Positions 1-8,484 of a stretch of DNA of 40,964 nucleotides are shown here, piece by piece; within the stretch, counting starts at the first letter, position 1; each line of letters opens with the position of its first letter. A program made the translations under genes and the position numbers. The notes under the pieces are model-generated. The model ran no database searches. It was not told the DNA's origin and was given only the letters and a program-made list of their open reading frames with translations. The stretch comes from CAZTTH01 sp964615975 (GTDB lineage Bacteria; Verrucomicrobiota; Lentisphaeria; JABSQK01; JAJFLO01), in NCBI GenBank assembly GCA_964615975.1, contig CAZTTH010000033.1:1-40964 (forward strand), read 5' to 3'.

Positions 1-1130
1 TCTTCCTCAAGGTCGGCAGTAGCCCGGGCCGTTGCTTCGCTATCAAGATTGTTTTGCAGGGCAGTGTCGGCTGCTTCTCTCACTTGTGCCTCGGATTCGA
101 TATTACTTTGCAGTGTGGCATCCGCGTTGGTGCGGGCGAGGGTTTCAGCTTCGTCAGCCGCTTGTCTGGCGTTTGCTTCCGTGATATCGGCATCGGCTCG
201 GGCTTGGGCTTCAGCGTCATCCGCAGCTTGCCGAGCCGTAGCTTCAGCAGCATCGGCATCCGAGCGGGCAGAGGCTTCACCCAGGTCTGCGGCGATACGT
301 TCGGCTTCTTCCTCAAGGTCGGCAGTAGCCCGGGCCGTTGCTTCGCTATCAAGATTGTTTTGCAGGGCAGTGTCGGCTGCTTCTCTCACTTGTGCCTCGG
401 ATTCGATATTACTTTGCAGTGTGGCATCCGCGTTGGTGCGGGCGAGGATTTCTGCTTCGTCGGCCGCTTGTCTGGCGTTTGCTTCCGTGATATCGGCATC
501 GGCCCGGGCTTGGGCTTCAGCGTCATCCGCGGCTTCCCTGATGGCAGCCTCATTATCGATATTGCCCTGCAAGGTGGTGTCGGCATCGGTTCTGGCCTGG
601 GCTTCGGCAGCATCGGCATCCGAGCGGGCTGTTGCTTCTCCAAGATCTGCGGCGATACGTTCGGCTTCTTCCTCAAGGTCGGCAGTAGCCCGGGCCGTTG
701 CTTCGCTATCAAGATTGTTTTGCAGGGCAGAGTCGGCTGCTTCTCTCTCTTGTGCCTCGGATTCGATATTACTTTGCAGTGTGGAATCCGCGTTGGTGCG
801 GGCGAGGGTTTCTGCTTCATCGGCGGCTTGTCTGGCAATTGTTTCCGTGATATCCGCATCAGCACGGGCTTGGGCTTCAGCGTCATCCGTGGCTTCCCTG
901 ATGGCAGCCTCATTATCGATATTGATCTGCAAGGTGGTGTCAGCATTTTCCCTGGCGGCAGCTTCGGCAGCATCGGCATCGGCGCGGGCCTGTGATTCCG
1001 CTGTGTCAGCATCTAATCTGGCCTGGGCTTCGCTGTCGATGTTGTTTTGCAAAGTGTCATCCGCGGCTTGCCGAACCGTAGCTTCGGCAGCATCGGCATC
1101 CAAGCGGGCAGTTGCTTCACTTAATAAATC
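1..1130. repeat. In-frame direct repeats encoding 11- and 18-residue coiled-coil modules
   Basis: Near-identical segments begin at 1, 307 and 667 (all starting tcttcctcaaggtcggcagt). The offsets are 306 and 360 bp, or 102 and 120 codons. Both lengths decompose exactly into 11- and 18-codon units: 120 is six 11-mers plus three 18-mers, and 102 is six 11-mers plus two 18-mers. The array therefore grew or shrank by whole modules in frame. Such repeats are prone to recombination and to assembly collapse. Confidence 0.85.
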
Positions 1131-2081
1131 AGTTCGCGACGCATCATCACCACTGATTCGGTCGGTGATTTCTGCATCCAAAGCTGACTGCAGATTCGCA
1201 TCCCCTGTCTCTCGCGCAGCCGTTTCATCCACATCCGCGGCAATTCTCGCGGCTGCCTCGGCATCCAGTTCGATTTGAGTAGCGACTTCGAATTGAAGTT
1301 TATCTTCGGTCACCGCCGCATCGGCGATATCCTGGGTTTTGACCTCGCCGTCAATGATCTTCTCACTGGTTACCGAATCATCGGCTAATTCGACGGTACC
1401 AACACCGCCATCAGCCACTTCAATCTGAAGGTCTCCGCTTTCACCACCACCAGTCAACCCTTTGCCAACCTGAACTGCAGTGATGTCGCCAAGGACGATA
1501 TCCAATTCTGCCGGATGGCCGGTATCCTTGTTTTCCTTCGCATCAAACTCGACTTCGACATCGAGCGTGGTCCCGCCAATGAGGGCGAGGCCAAAATTGG
1601 CATCCGGCAAATCTCTCCAGGCGCGAACTGTTGCGGTAAGGTCGATGATGATGAAATTATCCTCGTCACTCTCCGAGATCGTCACCTCCGCGATGATAAA
1701 GTCATCGACTGCCGGCATATTTTTACCGCTCAGTGTGGATTCGTCCCAGTTTGCCAGGACAGGTGAAATGCGAATCGAACCGGCTTCTTTAACCTTGCTG
1801 ACGAACAGGCGCAGATACGCCTGGGTGACCGGGACATTTAATGGCAGAGTTGATAAATCAAAGCGAATGAATGTCCAATTCTCCTTATTCCCATTGCTTT
1901 TTCCGTTTTTGGACTCTCCCGGACCGTGGACGATCAGGGTTTTGTCATTGCCGTTATTGCCGTTTTCAGCTACTTTAATGAAGCTGTCTTGGCTGACATG
2001 GATAGTATTGGCACTGAGATTATTGGTAAAAAAAATGAAGAGCGTGATTATCAGACTGAATATTAATGGATGGGTTTTCAT
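1..2081 (-). CDS. Secreted DNRLRE/CBM96-like protein with alanine-rich coiled-coil stalk, truncated by window edge
   Basis: The minus frame is open from an ATG at 2081 (AAGGA about 10 nt upstream) to the left edge: 693 codons with no stop. Residues 1-24 look like a signal peptide (MKTHPLIFSLIITLFIFF, then LSANT). Residues about 25-200 resemble the DNRLRE/CBM96 beta-sandwich seen in surface proteins: an early DSFIK, then WTFIRFDLSTLP, AYLRLFV and FGLALIGG. A linker with SVTSEKIIDGEVKTQDIADAAVT-type repeats follows, as in tail-fibre-like proteins. From about residue 265 the protein is built of 11-residue (EAxARxxADAA) and 18-residue (EAQVREAADTALQNNLDS-type) units, predicted to form a long, probably right-handed coiled coil. 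I infer an exported surface fibre or adhesin; the C-terminal anchor lies outside the window. Ligand and function are unknown. Confidence 0.8.
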   Translation of the reverse strand, partial: MKTHPLIFSLIITLFIFFTNNLSANTIHVSQDSFIKVAENGNNGNDKTLIVHGPGESKNGKSNGNKENWTFIRFDLSTLPLNVPVTQAYLRLFVSKVKEAGSIRISPVLANWDESTLSGKNMPAVDDFIIAEVTISESDEDNFIIIDLTATVRAWRDLPDANFGLALIGGTTLDVEVEFDAKENKDTGHPAELDIVLGDITAVQVGKGLTGGGESGDLQIEVADGGVGTVELADDSVTSEKIIDGEVKTQDIADAAVTEDKLQFEVATQIELDAEAAARIAADVDETAARETGDANLQSALDAEITDRISGDDASRTDLLSEATARLDADAAEATVRQAADDTLQNNIDSEAQARLDADTAESQARADADAAEAAARENADTTLQINIDNEAAIREATDDAEAQARADADITETIARQAADEAETLARTNADSTLQSNIESEAQEREAADSALQNNLDSEATARATADLEEEAERIAADLGEATARSDADAAEAQARTDADTTLQGNIDNEAAIREAADDAEAQARADADITEANARQAADEAEILARTNADATLQSNIESEAQVREAADTALQNNLDSEATARATADLEEEAERIAADLGEASARSDADAAEATARQAADDAEAQARADADITEANARQAADEAETLARTNADATLQSNIESEAQVREAADTALQNNLDSEATARATADLEE

Positions 2082-2627
2082 GGGCGGGAATTCCTTATAT
2101 TAAAATGATGTATGATTATTTGGCCCAACATCGTGGGCGGTAAAAACACTTACACCAGTTAATGCAGGGATCGCGCCGGAATATTTTTATAATATGATAC
2201 CTTCTTAAAATCAATGAGTTATGTAAATCTATTAGATCGATAATGGAGAATGAAAGGATGGCAATGTCAAAATATTAGACAGTAATTTTGCCGGCAAAGA
2301 TTAAGGGCAATGAGTAGATGGAAGGGGGTTGTGGAGATATGATTGAGAAGATGAAAGAGGGGGCATAACCGGTGATCTCGATGAGTACCAAATCCCAACC
2401 CCCAAAAGCTAAATACCAATTCAATCGCAACATCTATTTTCAAATAATCAAAATCTTGCCCAATCGACAGTTGGCGGTGGGGTTAAGTGATTTGAGATTC
2501 GGCGATGGTGATTTAATCAAGCTAATATTTCGGTTCGAGGAGAGACCTATGCCAGAATTCCTTGTCCCCAGCTGGAATATGTAACTCGGATCTCTAACCC
2601 CAGCGCATTTCGGTGCTTCATTATCTC
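2082..2627. other. Intergenic region, no gene supported
   Basis: This 546-nt stretch lies between the end of the TonB receptor gene and the start of the stalk protein gene, both on the minus strand, and should hold the stalk gene's promoter. The short ORFs on both strands have no family features. I found no convincing terminator hairpin or promoter. Confidence 0.4.
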
Positions 2628-4721
2628 TCAAAATCTGAGGGTGACCATGCCGTATATGCTGCGTTCGATTTCAGTGGAAACGGCGGCGTTTGACGGGCTG
2701 GACTCGAGGTGACGCGAGTCAAGGGCGTTTTGCACAACAAAACTGACTTCGACATTTTGGGTCGGCGCCCAGCCGAGGCGAAGGTCCAGGCGAAGATAAT
2801 CCGGGATGGTCGGCGGCCCGAGAGCGTTGGGGCCGGTGGAGCCAAAAATTTCATCCACATAGTTCAATCCCAAATCGAATTCAAGGTTCCAGGGCAGGTC
2901 AAACATTGACCACAGGTTCGCCAGGTGGGTTGGGCTGCTATCTTCCAGTCTCGTGGCATTGGCAGCGGCAGCGGGATTGCTGCCAAAATCTACGTCGATC
3001 TGGATATTGGAATAGTTCGCGGTCACACGCCAGAAGTCGGTAATCGTCCATTCGGCATTGATTTCGAAGCCGTATACATCGGCCTCCTGATTGTTGGTGA
3101 GTGTCAATGCCTGATTGCTGGCAGGAGGGAGACCGAAATCCCGGGGCGACGCCGGTTCGGTATTGATCAGGTCGGTGTAGTCATTATAAAACAGAGCGAT
3201 ATCCACCAACAGGACTTTGGTCGGTTGGATCCGATAGCCGAGTTCATAAGCGATCAGTTTTTCACCTTCGAGGTCGTCATTTCCGAATGCATGTCTGGTA
3301 ATGACATTGCCGGCATTGGGGCCCTGGGGTACAACATTGCGTCCATTGATGGCATGTAGACTGGATTCGGTGCGGGTGGGGAAGCGCACGGCCCTGGCCA
3401 TTGATAGCCAGACGGTTTGGTTTTCCCGGGGAGTCCATAACAGACGCGCATTGGGCTGAATTTCCAGGCCGGTGTAATCATTGTGTTCAAATTTGGAACC
3501 CAACGTTAAATACACCAGGTCGGTGATCAGGGTGATCCGGTCCTGAACAAAAAGGTTATAAAGATTCAGGGTCAGATCTTCATCGTCCAGTGATATGGTT
3601 GTCGAACCTTCTGTATCATCCGCCGAGAGGCGATAGCCACCGCCGGTAACGATATTGTGGGCGCTGCCTATCATCAGATGGTATTGACCGTCAATGTCGA
3701 ATGTTTTTCGTTGTTCCTTGAGATCACGAACCAGGTCGTTGTCATATTGATCGTAGATCATTTGCAGACGCAGGTCGCGGGAAGCCGAAAAGCGATGATT
3801 CCAGCGTGCCAGTAAATTGCCGCCGCGCAGAGCCTGGTCTGCTTCGATAAAGCGGAGAAAGTCGGGCGGCGGCGGGATGGGGGTGACCGGATCGACTTCA
3901 CGCCGGGTGGAACCGGCGAGCGCGTCGTAGAGGTTGCCTTCAAACATCAGATCATCTTTGGGGGTACCCTGCCAGTCCATTCTGAATCCGCCGGACCATG
4001 AACGCCAATCATCCTCTGAGCCCTGGGGAATAATAGGCGCGAAATCATCGTGGCTGAAGTTTTTACCATAGATCCGGAAGCTGAGTTGGTCATTTACCTT
4101 GCCGCCATAACGCAGTCCGGCAAAACCGGTTTCCTGATTGCCGGCACCGCCTTCGATGTAAGTTCCCTGGGTTTTCGCGCTGTGTTTAGTGATTATATTG
4201 ATTACGCCGTTCTCGGAATTGGCGCCCCAGAGCGTGGCGCCCGGACCACGAATGACTTCAATACGCTCGATATCATCCAGCAGCAAATCCTGCATTTCCC
4301 AGAAGACACCGCCAAACAGCGGTGAATAAATATTGCGGCCATCGACCAGGATAAGTAATTTTGAGGCAAAGCGATTATTGAAGCCGCGAATCGTCACCTC
4401 CCACTTGCTGGCGTCGATCCGGGAAACCTGAACTCCGGGAACCCTGCGCAAGAGCTCAGGTATGCTGCGGGCGCCCGATCGCCGGATTTCTTCCTGGGTA
4501 ACCACATAGGCTGCCGCAGGGGTGGTGAACAAGCGTTCTTCCTGGCGCGAGGCGCTGTAAATATAGGACTCCGCGTGCAACCATTCGATTTCCTCCTGCA
4601 ACAGAGTTTGTAGTGTGTCCCCATTTTCAGAAGGCGGGGCCGGTTCGCTCAAAACGTCCCCCACCTGAAAAAATAATCCCGTTACCAGTATGATCAGGAT
4701 TTTGTAGTTATACTGATTCAT
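2628..4721 (-). CDS. TonB-dependent outer membrane receptor
   Basis: The product is about 697 residues. It imports an unknown ligand across the outer membrane using TonB energy. A signal peptide (MNQYNYKILIILVTGLFFQ) is followed by a plug domain at about residues 50-165 with the family landmarks AAAYVVTQEEIRRSGA, IPELLRRVPGVQV, IRGFNNRFASKLLILVDGR, VFWEMQD, IERIEVIRGPGATLWGA and NGVINIITK. The rest is a 22-strand-type barrel ending in an aromatic-terminated strand (GMVTLRF), the usual outer membrane insertion signal. The start at 4721 is preferred over an in-frame ATG at 4757 because GAAGAGGAG sits about 9 nt before it and inside the longer reading. It is divergent from the two-component operon at 5044. 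Receptors of this kind beside ABC_sub_bind and kinase genes suggest a regulated uptake system; the substrate cannot be read from the sequence. Confidence 0.92.
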   Translation of the reverse strand: MNQYNYKILIILVTGLFFQVGDVLSEPAPPSENGDTLQTLLQEEIEWLHAESYIYSASRQEERLFTTPAAAYVVTQEEIRRSGARSIPELLRRVPGVQVSRIDASKWEVTIRGFNNRFASKLLILVDGRNIYSPLFGGVFWEMQDLLLDDIERIEVIRGPGATLWGANSENGVINIITKHSAKTQGTYIEGGAGNQETGFAGLRYGGKVNDQLSFRIYGKNFSHDDFAPIIPQGSEDDWRSWSGGFRMDWQGTPKDDLMFEGNLYDALAGSTRREVDPVTPIPPPPDFLRFIEADQALRGGNLLARWNHRFSASRDLRLQMIYDQYDNDLVRDLKEQRKTFDIDGQYHLMIGSAHNIVTGGGYRLSADDTEGSTTISLDDEDLTLNLYNLFVQDRITLITDLVYLTLGSKFEHNDYTGLEIQPNARLLWTPRENQTVWLSMARAVRFPTRTESSLHAINGRNVVPQGPNAGNVITRHAFGNDDLEGEKLIAYELGYRIQPTKVLLVDIALFYNDYTDLINTEPASPRDFGLPPASNQALTLTNNQEADVYGFEINAEWTITDFWRVTANYSNIQIDVDFGSNPAAAANATRLEDSSPTHLANLWSMFDLPWNLEFDLGLNYVDEIFGSTGPNALGPPTIPDYLRLDLRLGWAPTQNVEVSFVVQNALDSRHLESSPSNAAVSTEIERSIYGMVTLRF

Positions 4722-4974
4722 GGCGGAATGCTCCTCTTCAAGTATGAATTCAGCCACGATAAATGGCGACTTCTGGAATGTTTACACTATCGTCCACAGC
4801 ACTTATTTTGCCTTTTGGTCTACTGCCCATCACTGATGAATTTCTGAATCCCTTATGACGGCCGGGATTATCATAGCGGTCCATTATTAAAGAAAGATAT
4901 AACATTACAAATAAATAATTTTTAGAGATTTTGAAAATTATTTTTAAAAATGCAAATCGAATTTGTAAAAATAT

Positions 4975-5003
4975 TTGACACTAATTTTGCTGGGTGTTAA
5001 GTT
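4975..5003 (+). promoter_or_regulatory. Candidate promoter of the response-regulator operon (overlapping sigma70- and sigma54-like elements)
   Basis: TTGACA at 4975-4980 is a perfect -35 box, followed after 17 nt by a weak -10 (TAAGTT, 4998-5003). The same bases also read as TGACAC-N5-TTGCT (4976-4991), one mismatch from the sigma54 -24/-12 pattern TGGCAC-N5-TTGC, although the mismatch falls in the nearly invariant GG. The operon's first gene is a sigma54 activator, so autoregulation is possible. I cannot decide between the two readings from sequence alone. Confidence 0.3.
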
Positions 5004-5043
5004 GACCTGCACCAGCAGCAATTTTTAAGAGTCGTAAAATTAA

Positions 5044-6594
5044 TTGAATCTGAATAGCCATGACCGCAAAATGATTTTTAAGGATAAAACCAGAGGTGAC
5101 GCCAATACCGTTGCCGAGACCAGCTCCAAGGCATGGAAAATACTGATCGCGGATGATGAAGCGGATGTCCACGAGGTCACCCGTTATGCGCTAGCAAATG
5201 TGACCTATAAGGGGCGAAAAATCGCCTTTGTGAGCGCTTATTCAGGACAGGAAACACTCGCAATTTTGTCGCAATCACCGGAAATCGCGTTGATTTTGCT
5301 GGACGTAGTCATGGAATCTGATGATGCGGGATTGAAGGTAGTGAAACACCTCCGTGAACAACTCGGTAACCAAACAACCCGGATCATTTTGCGCACCGGC
5401 CATCCCGGTCAGGCCCCGGAAAACAGGATTGTAATGGATTACGATATAAATGACTACAAGGCCAAAACCGAATTGACCAGAGCAAAATTATTTACTGCCG
5501 TGATCGCATCGCTCAGGAGCTATGAATTGCTTACCCAGGTTACTGCGATCAAAGAAGAGGCGCAGAGCGAAAATCGTTTGCTGAAGCGATTTCTTCCTGA
5601 TGGCGAGCTGGAAAATCCGGAAGCATTTGCCCCGATCAAAACGATGGATGTAAAAGTTCGGTCATTATTTCGTTACCTCGAATTAACGGCGAAATCAGCG
5701 CGGGCGGCGCTGATTACCGGTGAAACCGGTGTAGGCAAGGAACTGGTGGCCAAGGTGATGCACAAGCTCAGTGGACGGCAGGGAGAGCTGGTGACAGTGA
5801 ATGTCGCGGGATTGGATGACAATTTATTTTCAGATACCCTTTTCGGCCACGAAAAAGGCGCCTTTACCGGTGCTGATAAGGCACGCATGGGACTGATCGA
5901 AAAAGCAGCGGGCGGCACACTGTTTCTGGATGAAATCGGCGACATGGCGCCGGAATCACAGGTTAAGCTTTTGCGCCTGTTGCAGGATCATCAGTACTAC
6001 ACACTTGGTTCCGATATCCTCAAACAATCTGACGCCCGCATCCTGGTTGCTACTCATCATGATCTGCAAGAGCGAACACAGGCCGGTAAATTCCGGCGCG
6101 ATCTGTATTATCGCTTGAGCACGCACCAAATTGAAATTCCACCACTACGTGAACGGAAGGGTGACATTCCGCTGCTGACCGATGTGTTCGTCAGGAAGAC
6201 AGCCCTTGAGATTGGCCGTCCCATTCCGCGGATTACGCCGCAATTTCTGTCCATTTTAGAAGAATATGACTTCCCCGGTAACATCCGTGAATTAGAGGCA
6301 TTGATATTCGATGCTGTCAACCGTTGTACCGGTGATGTTCTGCCATTCGATTGGTTGCATGATAAAATCGGCAGAGCGAAAATTGCCGATAACAATGATG
6401 CAAATTCTGGAAACAGAAATTTTCGCCTTGATTTCCCGATATTGGGTAATTTCCCGACGCTTGCCGAGGTAACCGAATCGGTAATCAAGGATGCCATGGA
6501 TCGTACCGACGGCAATCAAAGTGTTGCCGCGCAATTGCTTGGAATCAGCCGACAACGATTGAATTATACACTCAAAAAAATGGGTATTCGTTGA
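5044..6594 (+). CDS. NtrC-family sigma54-dependent response regulator
   Basis: The 516-residue protein has three parts. A receiver domain (about 31-160) has acidic DDE at 37-39, phospho-acceptor D87 in LLDVVM, and the RTGHPGQAPE / YDINDYKAKTELT signature of a receiver subtype often seen with extracytoplasmic-sensing kinases. An AAA+ domain (about 200-430) has Walker A GETGVGKE at 226-233, the sigma54-contacting GAFTGA loop at 272-277, and Walker B TLFLDEIGD. A C-terminal Fis-type helix-turn-helix (about 475-516) contains NQSVAAQLLGISRQRLNYTL. All residues needed to activate sigma54 RNA polymerase are present. The start is TTG 5044 or ATG 5071; neither has a strong ribosome-binding site. Its stop overlaps the next start (TGATG), so translation is coupled. 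The kinase at 8484 is the likely partner, and the divergent TonB receptor a likely target. Confidence 0.92.
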   Translation: MNLNSHDRKMIFKDKTRGDANTVAETSSKAWKILIADDEADVHEVTRYALANVTYKGRKIAFVSAYSGQETLAILSQSPEIALILLDVVMESDDAGLKVVKHLREQLGNQTTRIILRTGHPGQAPENRIVMDYDINDYKAKTELTRAKLFTAVIASLRSYELLTQVTAIKEEAQSENRLLKRFLPDGELENPEAFAPIKTMDVKVRSLFRYLELTAKSARAALITGETGVGKELVAKVMHKLSGRQGELVTVNVAGLDDNLFSDTLFGHEKGAFTGADKARMGLIEKAAGGTLFLDEIGDMAPESQVKLLRLLQDHQYYTLGSDILKQSDARILVATHHDLQERTQAGKFRRDLYYRLSTHQIEIPPLRERKGDIPLLTDVFVRKTALEIGRPIPRITPQFLSILEEYDFPGNIRELEALIFDAVNRCTGDVLPFDWLHDKIGRAKIADNNDANSGNRNFRLDFPILGNFPTLAEVTESVIKDAMDRTDGNQSVAAQLLGISRQRLNYTLKKMGIR

Positions 6595-7457
6595 TGGAAT
6601 CGACCAATTTTCAGGGGTGGCAGTCATTCCTTAAATTCTGTAGAAACTCACCGAGCGCGCAATTCATGGTTGTGCTTCTGGCGCATTTTTTCTGCCTGTC
6701 ATCCGCTTGTTCAGGTTCAACCAAGCCCGCCCTCCATTTTTACATCCCCGAGTCGAATATCAATAATTTTGCGTTACTTAAAGACGAGTTTGATTCCTAC
6801 CTGATTGCAACCGCGGCGTTTGAATTTCACCCGTTCAGCAGTCGGGCATTATTTGAACAGCACTTTACAAATTTGGATGGCATCGCCTTTCTTGTCTCAA
6901 GCTGGTATTTTCGCGAATTAAAGAAGGATTTCTCGATTGACCCGATCCTGATTGGAATAGCAAAAGGCAAGTCTACCCAAAAGTATTATCTTTGCAAGCG
7001 TGGTCCCATAATTGAAGAAGAAGTTATTCACGGCGCCAAAATCGCCTCCGCTACCAATCGGACATTTACCATCAACGTTCTCCAAGAGATCCTTTCATTA
7101 CCGAATACAGAGCCGATCTCGACAGTCAGAATAATATTTGTTCCCAAGGATATAGATGCGCTGATGTCGATAGAATTTGGTATTGTCGACTATGCCATTG
7201 TGGCGGCGCCATCACTGGAGGATTATGCGCGTATCAGTCCGGATGAGCACGCATTATTAACCCGGGCGCCAACCCGGGGTGACTGGTTGTTGCCGATCGT
7301 TGGAGTTCCACATGCAGACAATAAGGAGACTTTGGCATTGATCCAGCTAATGGAAGAAATGTCGAATACGTCAGCCGGGGCGATGGTTCTCAACCTGATT
7401 AATTTGGAAGGATTCAAACGAATCGATGATGATGACCGAAAAATGCTTGAAAAATGA
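6594..7457 (+). CDS. PhnD-like periplasmic substrate-binding (lipo)protein
   Basis: The 287-residue protein resembles phosphate/phosphonate-type (PhnD) periplasmic binding proteins: an early FYIPES strand, an internal GIAKGKSTQKYYL segment, GAKIASATNRTFT near the hinge, and GIVDYAIVAAPSLEDY. The N-terminus has a hydrophobic stretch MVVLLAHFFCLSSACSGS ending in a cysteine, suggesting a lipoprotein, though leucine is at -4 instead of -3 relative to the cysteine. ATG 6594 overlaps the regulator's stop; an internal ATG (6666) just before the hydrophobic core would give a more typical signal peptide. No ABC permease or ATPase is nearby, so I infer that it presents a ligand to the histidine kinase encoded downstream. 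Ligand unknown. Confidence 0.65.
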   Translation: MESTNFQGWQSFLKFCRNSPSAQFMVVLLAHFFCLSSACSGSTKPALHFYIPESNINNFALLKDEFDSYLIATAAFEFHPFSSRALFEQHFTNLDGIAFLVSSWYFRELKKDFSIDPILIGIAKGKSTQKYYLCKRGPIIEEEVIHGAKIASATNRTFTINVLQEILSLPNTEPISTVRIIFVPKDIDALMSIEFGIVDYAIVAAPSLEDYARISPDEHALLTRAPTRGDWLLPIVGVPHADNKETLALIQLMEEMSNTSAGAMVLNLINLEGFKRIDDDDRKMLEK

Positions 7458-7468
7458 AGGGAGTGATA

Positions 7469-7582
7469 ATGCTCAGCAATGAGGTATACAGTGTGACCGA
7501 TCATGGCAGGACAACCATATTGGCGAAAATTTTAAAATTTGGCAGAAAGATTATAACCGGGTATTTCCACAAAACCGCATGA
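7469..7582 (+). CDS. Candidate 37-residue small protein or leader ORF, coupled to the downstream gene
   Basis: ATG 7469 has AAGGGAG 6 nt upstream, the best ribosome-binding site in this operon. The frame runs 37 codons and its TGA stop overlaps the ATG of the next gene (ATGA at 7579-7582). The N-terminal half is polar (MLSNEVYSVTDHGR); the C-terminal half is cationic and amphipathic (ILAKILKFGRKIITGYFHK). The next gene has no ribosome-binding site of its own, so the small ORF may deliver ribosomes to it. It could also encode a functional peptide. It resembles nothing I know, so its expression is inferred only from these translation signals. Confidence 0.45.
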   Translation: MLSNEVYSVTDHGRTTILAKILKFGRKIITGYFHKTA

Positions 7583-8484
7583 AATTACTATCGACAATTT
7601 CATTGATAATCATACTATTCGCATTTGAATCGCTTGCGGACAAAAACATCGTGATTCTCAATTCTGATCAAACGGTGGACAAATATGCATTAGTACAACA
7701 ATCGTTTTTGCAGACGGCAAGCAGTCCGGTTAAGATTGTGGATATGGGAGGCGGGCGCCTGGCGGAAATGGATCTGCTGAGAATGATTGCGAAGTGGAAT
7801 CCGAATTTGATCTATTGCATCGGCTCCAAGGCGGCAGCGCACGGATCACAACTGTTTCATGATCGCATCAAACTGGTCACCTCGGTGATCAACTGGCAGC
7901 GGCTGCCGTTTGACGCGCGCACCTATGGGATCGCCAATGAGCTGCCGGCAGGGATGCAGATAAATTTATTCCGGCTCTTTTTTCCCGATATTCGGAAAAT
8001 CGGGGTACTGTATAGCCCCAACTTTAATGAGCAGTGGCTGGAAACAGCAGTTAAGGTTGGCCGGCACAAAGGCATTGAAATTATTGGGTTCTCTGTCATG
8101 AAGCCAGTCGATGTTTCTTGGAAAATGGGGAAAATGTTTAAGCAGGTTGAGGCGGTCTGGCTGATCTCGGATCCCATCGTCATATCCTCCGAAAAACGTA
8201 TTCAGGCAATCTTCAGTGGGGCGAATCTCATGAAAATACCAATATTCGCCTACGATCCGATGTATGCGGAGTTGGGAGCTGCTTTAACCATCTCGGCCGA
8301 TGTCCCGACGATAGGCGGGCAGGCGGGAGAATTGGCAAATGATATCCTCGGTAAAAAACCGGTTACAATTATGTTCCAGCCGCCAGCGGGCTCGGAAATC
8401 ACCATTAACATGGTGAAGATCGAGGAATACGGCATCAAGCTTGACAAACGCGCATTGAGTATGGTGAATCGAATCATAAAATAA
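7579..8484 (+). CDS. ABC_sub_bind family periplasmic substrate-binding protein
   Basis: The 301-residue protein matches the ABC transporter substrate-binding family (ABC_sub_bind, also seen as TrpX-like). It has a signal peptide (MKLLSTISLIIILFAFESLA), an N-terminal lobe starting KNIVILNSDQTVDKY, a central NLIYCIGSKAAA element, IRKIGVLYSPNFNEQW opening the second lobe, VEAVWLISDPIVIS, and a closing IPIFAYDPMYAELGAALTIS. It starts inside the stop of the 37-codon ORF and its own TAA overlaps the ATG of the kinase gene. No transporter components are in the window, so a sensory role is inferred: a ligand-loaded protein contacting the kinase's periplasmic domain. Family assignment is firm; the role is not. 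Confidence 0.82.
   Translation: MKLLSTISLIIILFAFESLADKNIVILNSDQTVDKYALVQQSFLQTASSPVKIVDMGGGRLAEMDLLRMIAKWNPNLIYCIGSKAAAHGSQLFHDRIKLVTSVINWQRLPFDARTYGIANELPAGMQINLFRLFFPDIRKIGVLYSPNFNEQWLETAVKVGRHKGIEIIGFSVMKPVDVSWKMGKMFKQVEAVWLISDPIVISSEKRIQAIFSGANLMKIPIFAYDPMYAELGAALTISADVPTIGGQAGELANDILGKKPVTIMFQPPAGSEITINMVKIEEYGIKLDKRALSMVNRIIK

Noticed and set aside
49..1278. Long plus-strand reading frames over the repeats
   Set aside because: They are antisense shadows of the repeat-coding minus frame, with serine- and arginine-rich low-complexity translations and no initiation signals. The minus frame has a signal peptide and a recognisable domain.
2372..2631. Small overlapping ORFs on both strands between stalk and receptor genes
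   Set aside because: No family match, no ribosome-binding site and mutually exclusive frames.
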